NCBI GenBank assembly: GCA_938036545.1
Contig: CALHQJ010000051.1
Span: forward strand, 1-30,914
Origin: an uncultured Clostridium sp.
GTDB lineage: Bacteria; Bacillota; Clostridia; Lachnospirales; Lachnospiraceae
DNA length: 30,914 bases
Reading direction: 5' to 3'
Part shown: positions 30,723-30,914 of the stretch, one piece after another
Position numbering within the stretch: the first letter of the stretch is position 1
Layout: each line of letters opens with the position of its first letter
The notes under the pieces: generated by a model
Database searches by the model: none
What the model saw: the letters and a program-made list of their open reading frames with translations, nothing else
Told to the model about the DNA's origin: nothing
Position numbers and translations under genes: made by a program

Positions 30723-30914
30723 ATGGCAACAATCAGTGATGTAGCAAAAGAAGCAGGACTTGCAGTAGCAACTGTATCCAGAATCATGAACAATAGGGGG
30801 TATATTAGCGAGGAAGCAAGGAGAAAGGTAGAAGCGGCTGCAGAAAAACTAAATTATCGCCCGATGGAGTACAAAATGCTGAACCTGTTCCGTAAAAATC
30901 CTCGGCAAGTGCTG
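30723..30914 (+). CDS. LacI/GalR-family repressor (LacI-2), N-terminal part, cut by window end
   Basis: The 64 visible residues contain the helix-turn-helix ISDVAKEAGLAVATVSRIMN and the hinge region KLNYRPMEYKM. It begins 39 bases after the second permease with GGGAGTGAAGAG upstream, and it is the last gene of the PhnP-like/ABC operon. It is the natural reader of the paired operators at 24090 and 26524. This would make the operon self-controlled. Confidence 0.9.
   Translation, partial: MATISDVAKEAGLAVATVSRIMNNRGYISEEARRKVEAAAEKLNYRPMEYKMLNLFRKNPRQVL

Overview
The window looks like a chromosomal piece of a Gram-positive anaerobe, most likely a Lachnospiraceae / Clostridium cluster XIVa gut-type bacterium. 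The evidence is strong AGGAGG-type ribosome sites, AT-rich codon use, TTGACA-17-TATAAT promoters, ABC sugar importers without their own ATPase, LacI-family regulators and a ferredoxin-tailed aldo/keto reductase. It is mostly a carbohydrate-catabolism region with accessory debris between the blocks. No tRNA, rRNA or CRISPR array was seen.

Region 1 (1-8115). At the left edge is the C-terminus and right end of an IS200/IS605-type tnpB element. It is followed by a minus-strand GH3 beta-glycosidase. Then come a 6-phosphofructokinase-family gene overlapping a triose-phosphate-isomerase-like gene, a LarA-like nickel-pincer racemase/epimerase homologue, and a NagA-like amidohydrolase.

Region 2 (8116-9000) is a decayed XRE + DUF3990 module.

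Region 3 (9000-18940) is one regulon. Four promoters (PTS IIC-IID fusion, fucose-isomerase-like enzyme, LacI regulator, ABC/aldolase/SIS operon) carry the same palindrome, consensus TACACACGTGTGTA, centred on CG. Its natural reader is the LacI protein encoded in the middle. With the NagA-like and PFK-like genes of region 1, the set resembles the aga (amino-sugar to tagatose) route: permease, deacetylase, AgaS-like deaminase, kinase, class II aldolase, TIM. It also has two unusual additions, the LarA homologue and the FucI-like isomerase. The true substrate is unknown.

Region 4 (18940-24060) is accessory: a truncated IS1182-type transposase, a non-coding stretch rich in hairpins, an AlbA/Schlafen-type ATP-binding regulator, a low-molecular-weight phosphatase, an aldo/keto reductase, a VOC protein and a dCTP-deaminase pseudogene.

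Region 5 (24060-30914) is a second LacI regulon. Two near-consensus promoters have -35 boxes embedded in a shared operator (ATGTYAAACGSTTGACAT). They drive a GH13_18 sucrose-phosphorylase-type enzyme with a metallophosphoesterase, and a PhnP-like phosphodiesterase with an ABC sugar importer and a LacI gene cut by the window edge. The repeated pairing of a glycoside phosphorylase with two phosphoesterases suggests uptake of a phosphorylated or phosphodiester-linked glucoside (inference).

A family of variable-length palindromic intergenic repeats (five copies or fragments) is scattered over the first 19 kb.
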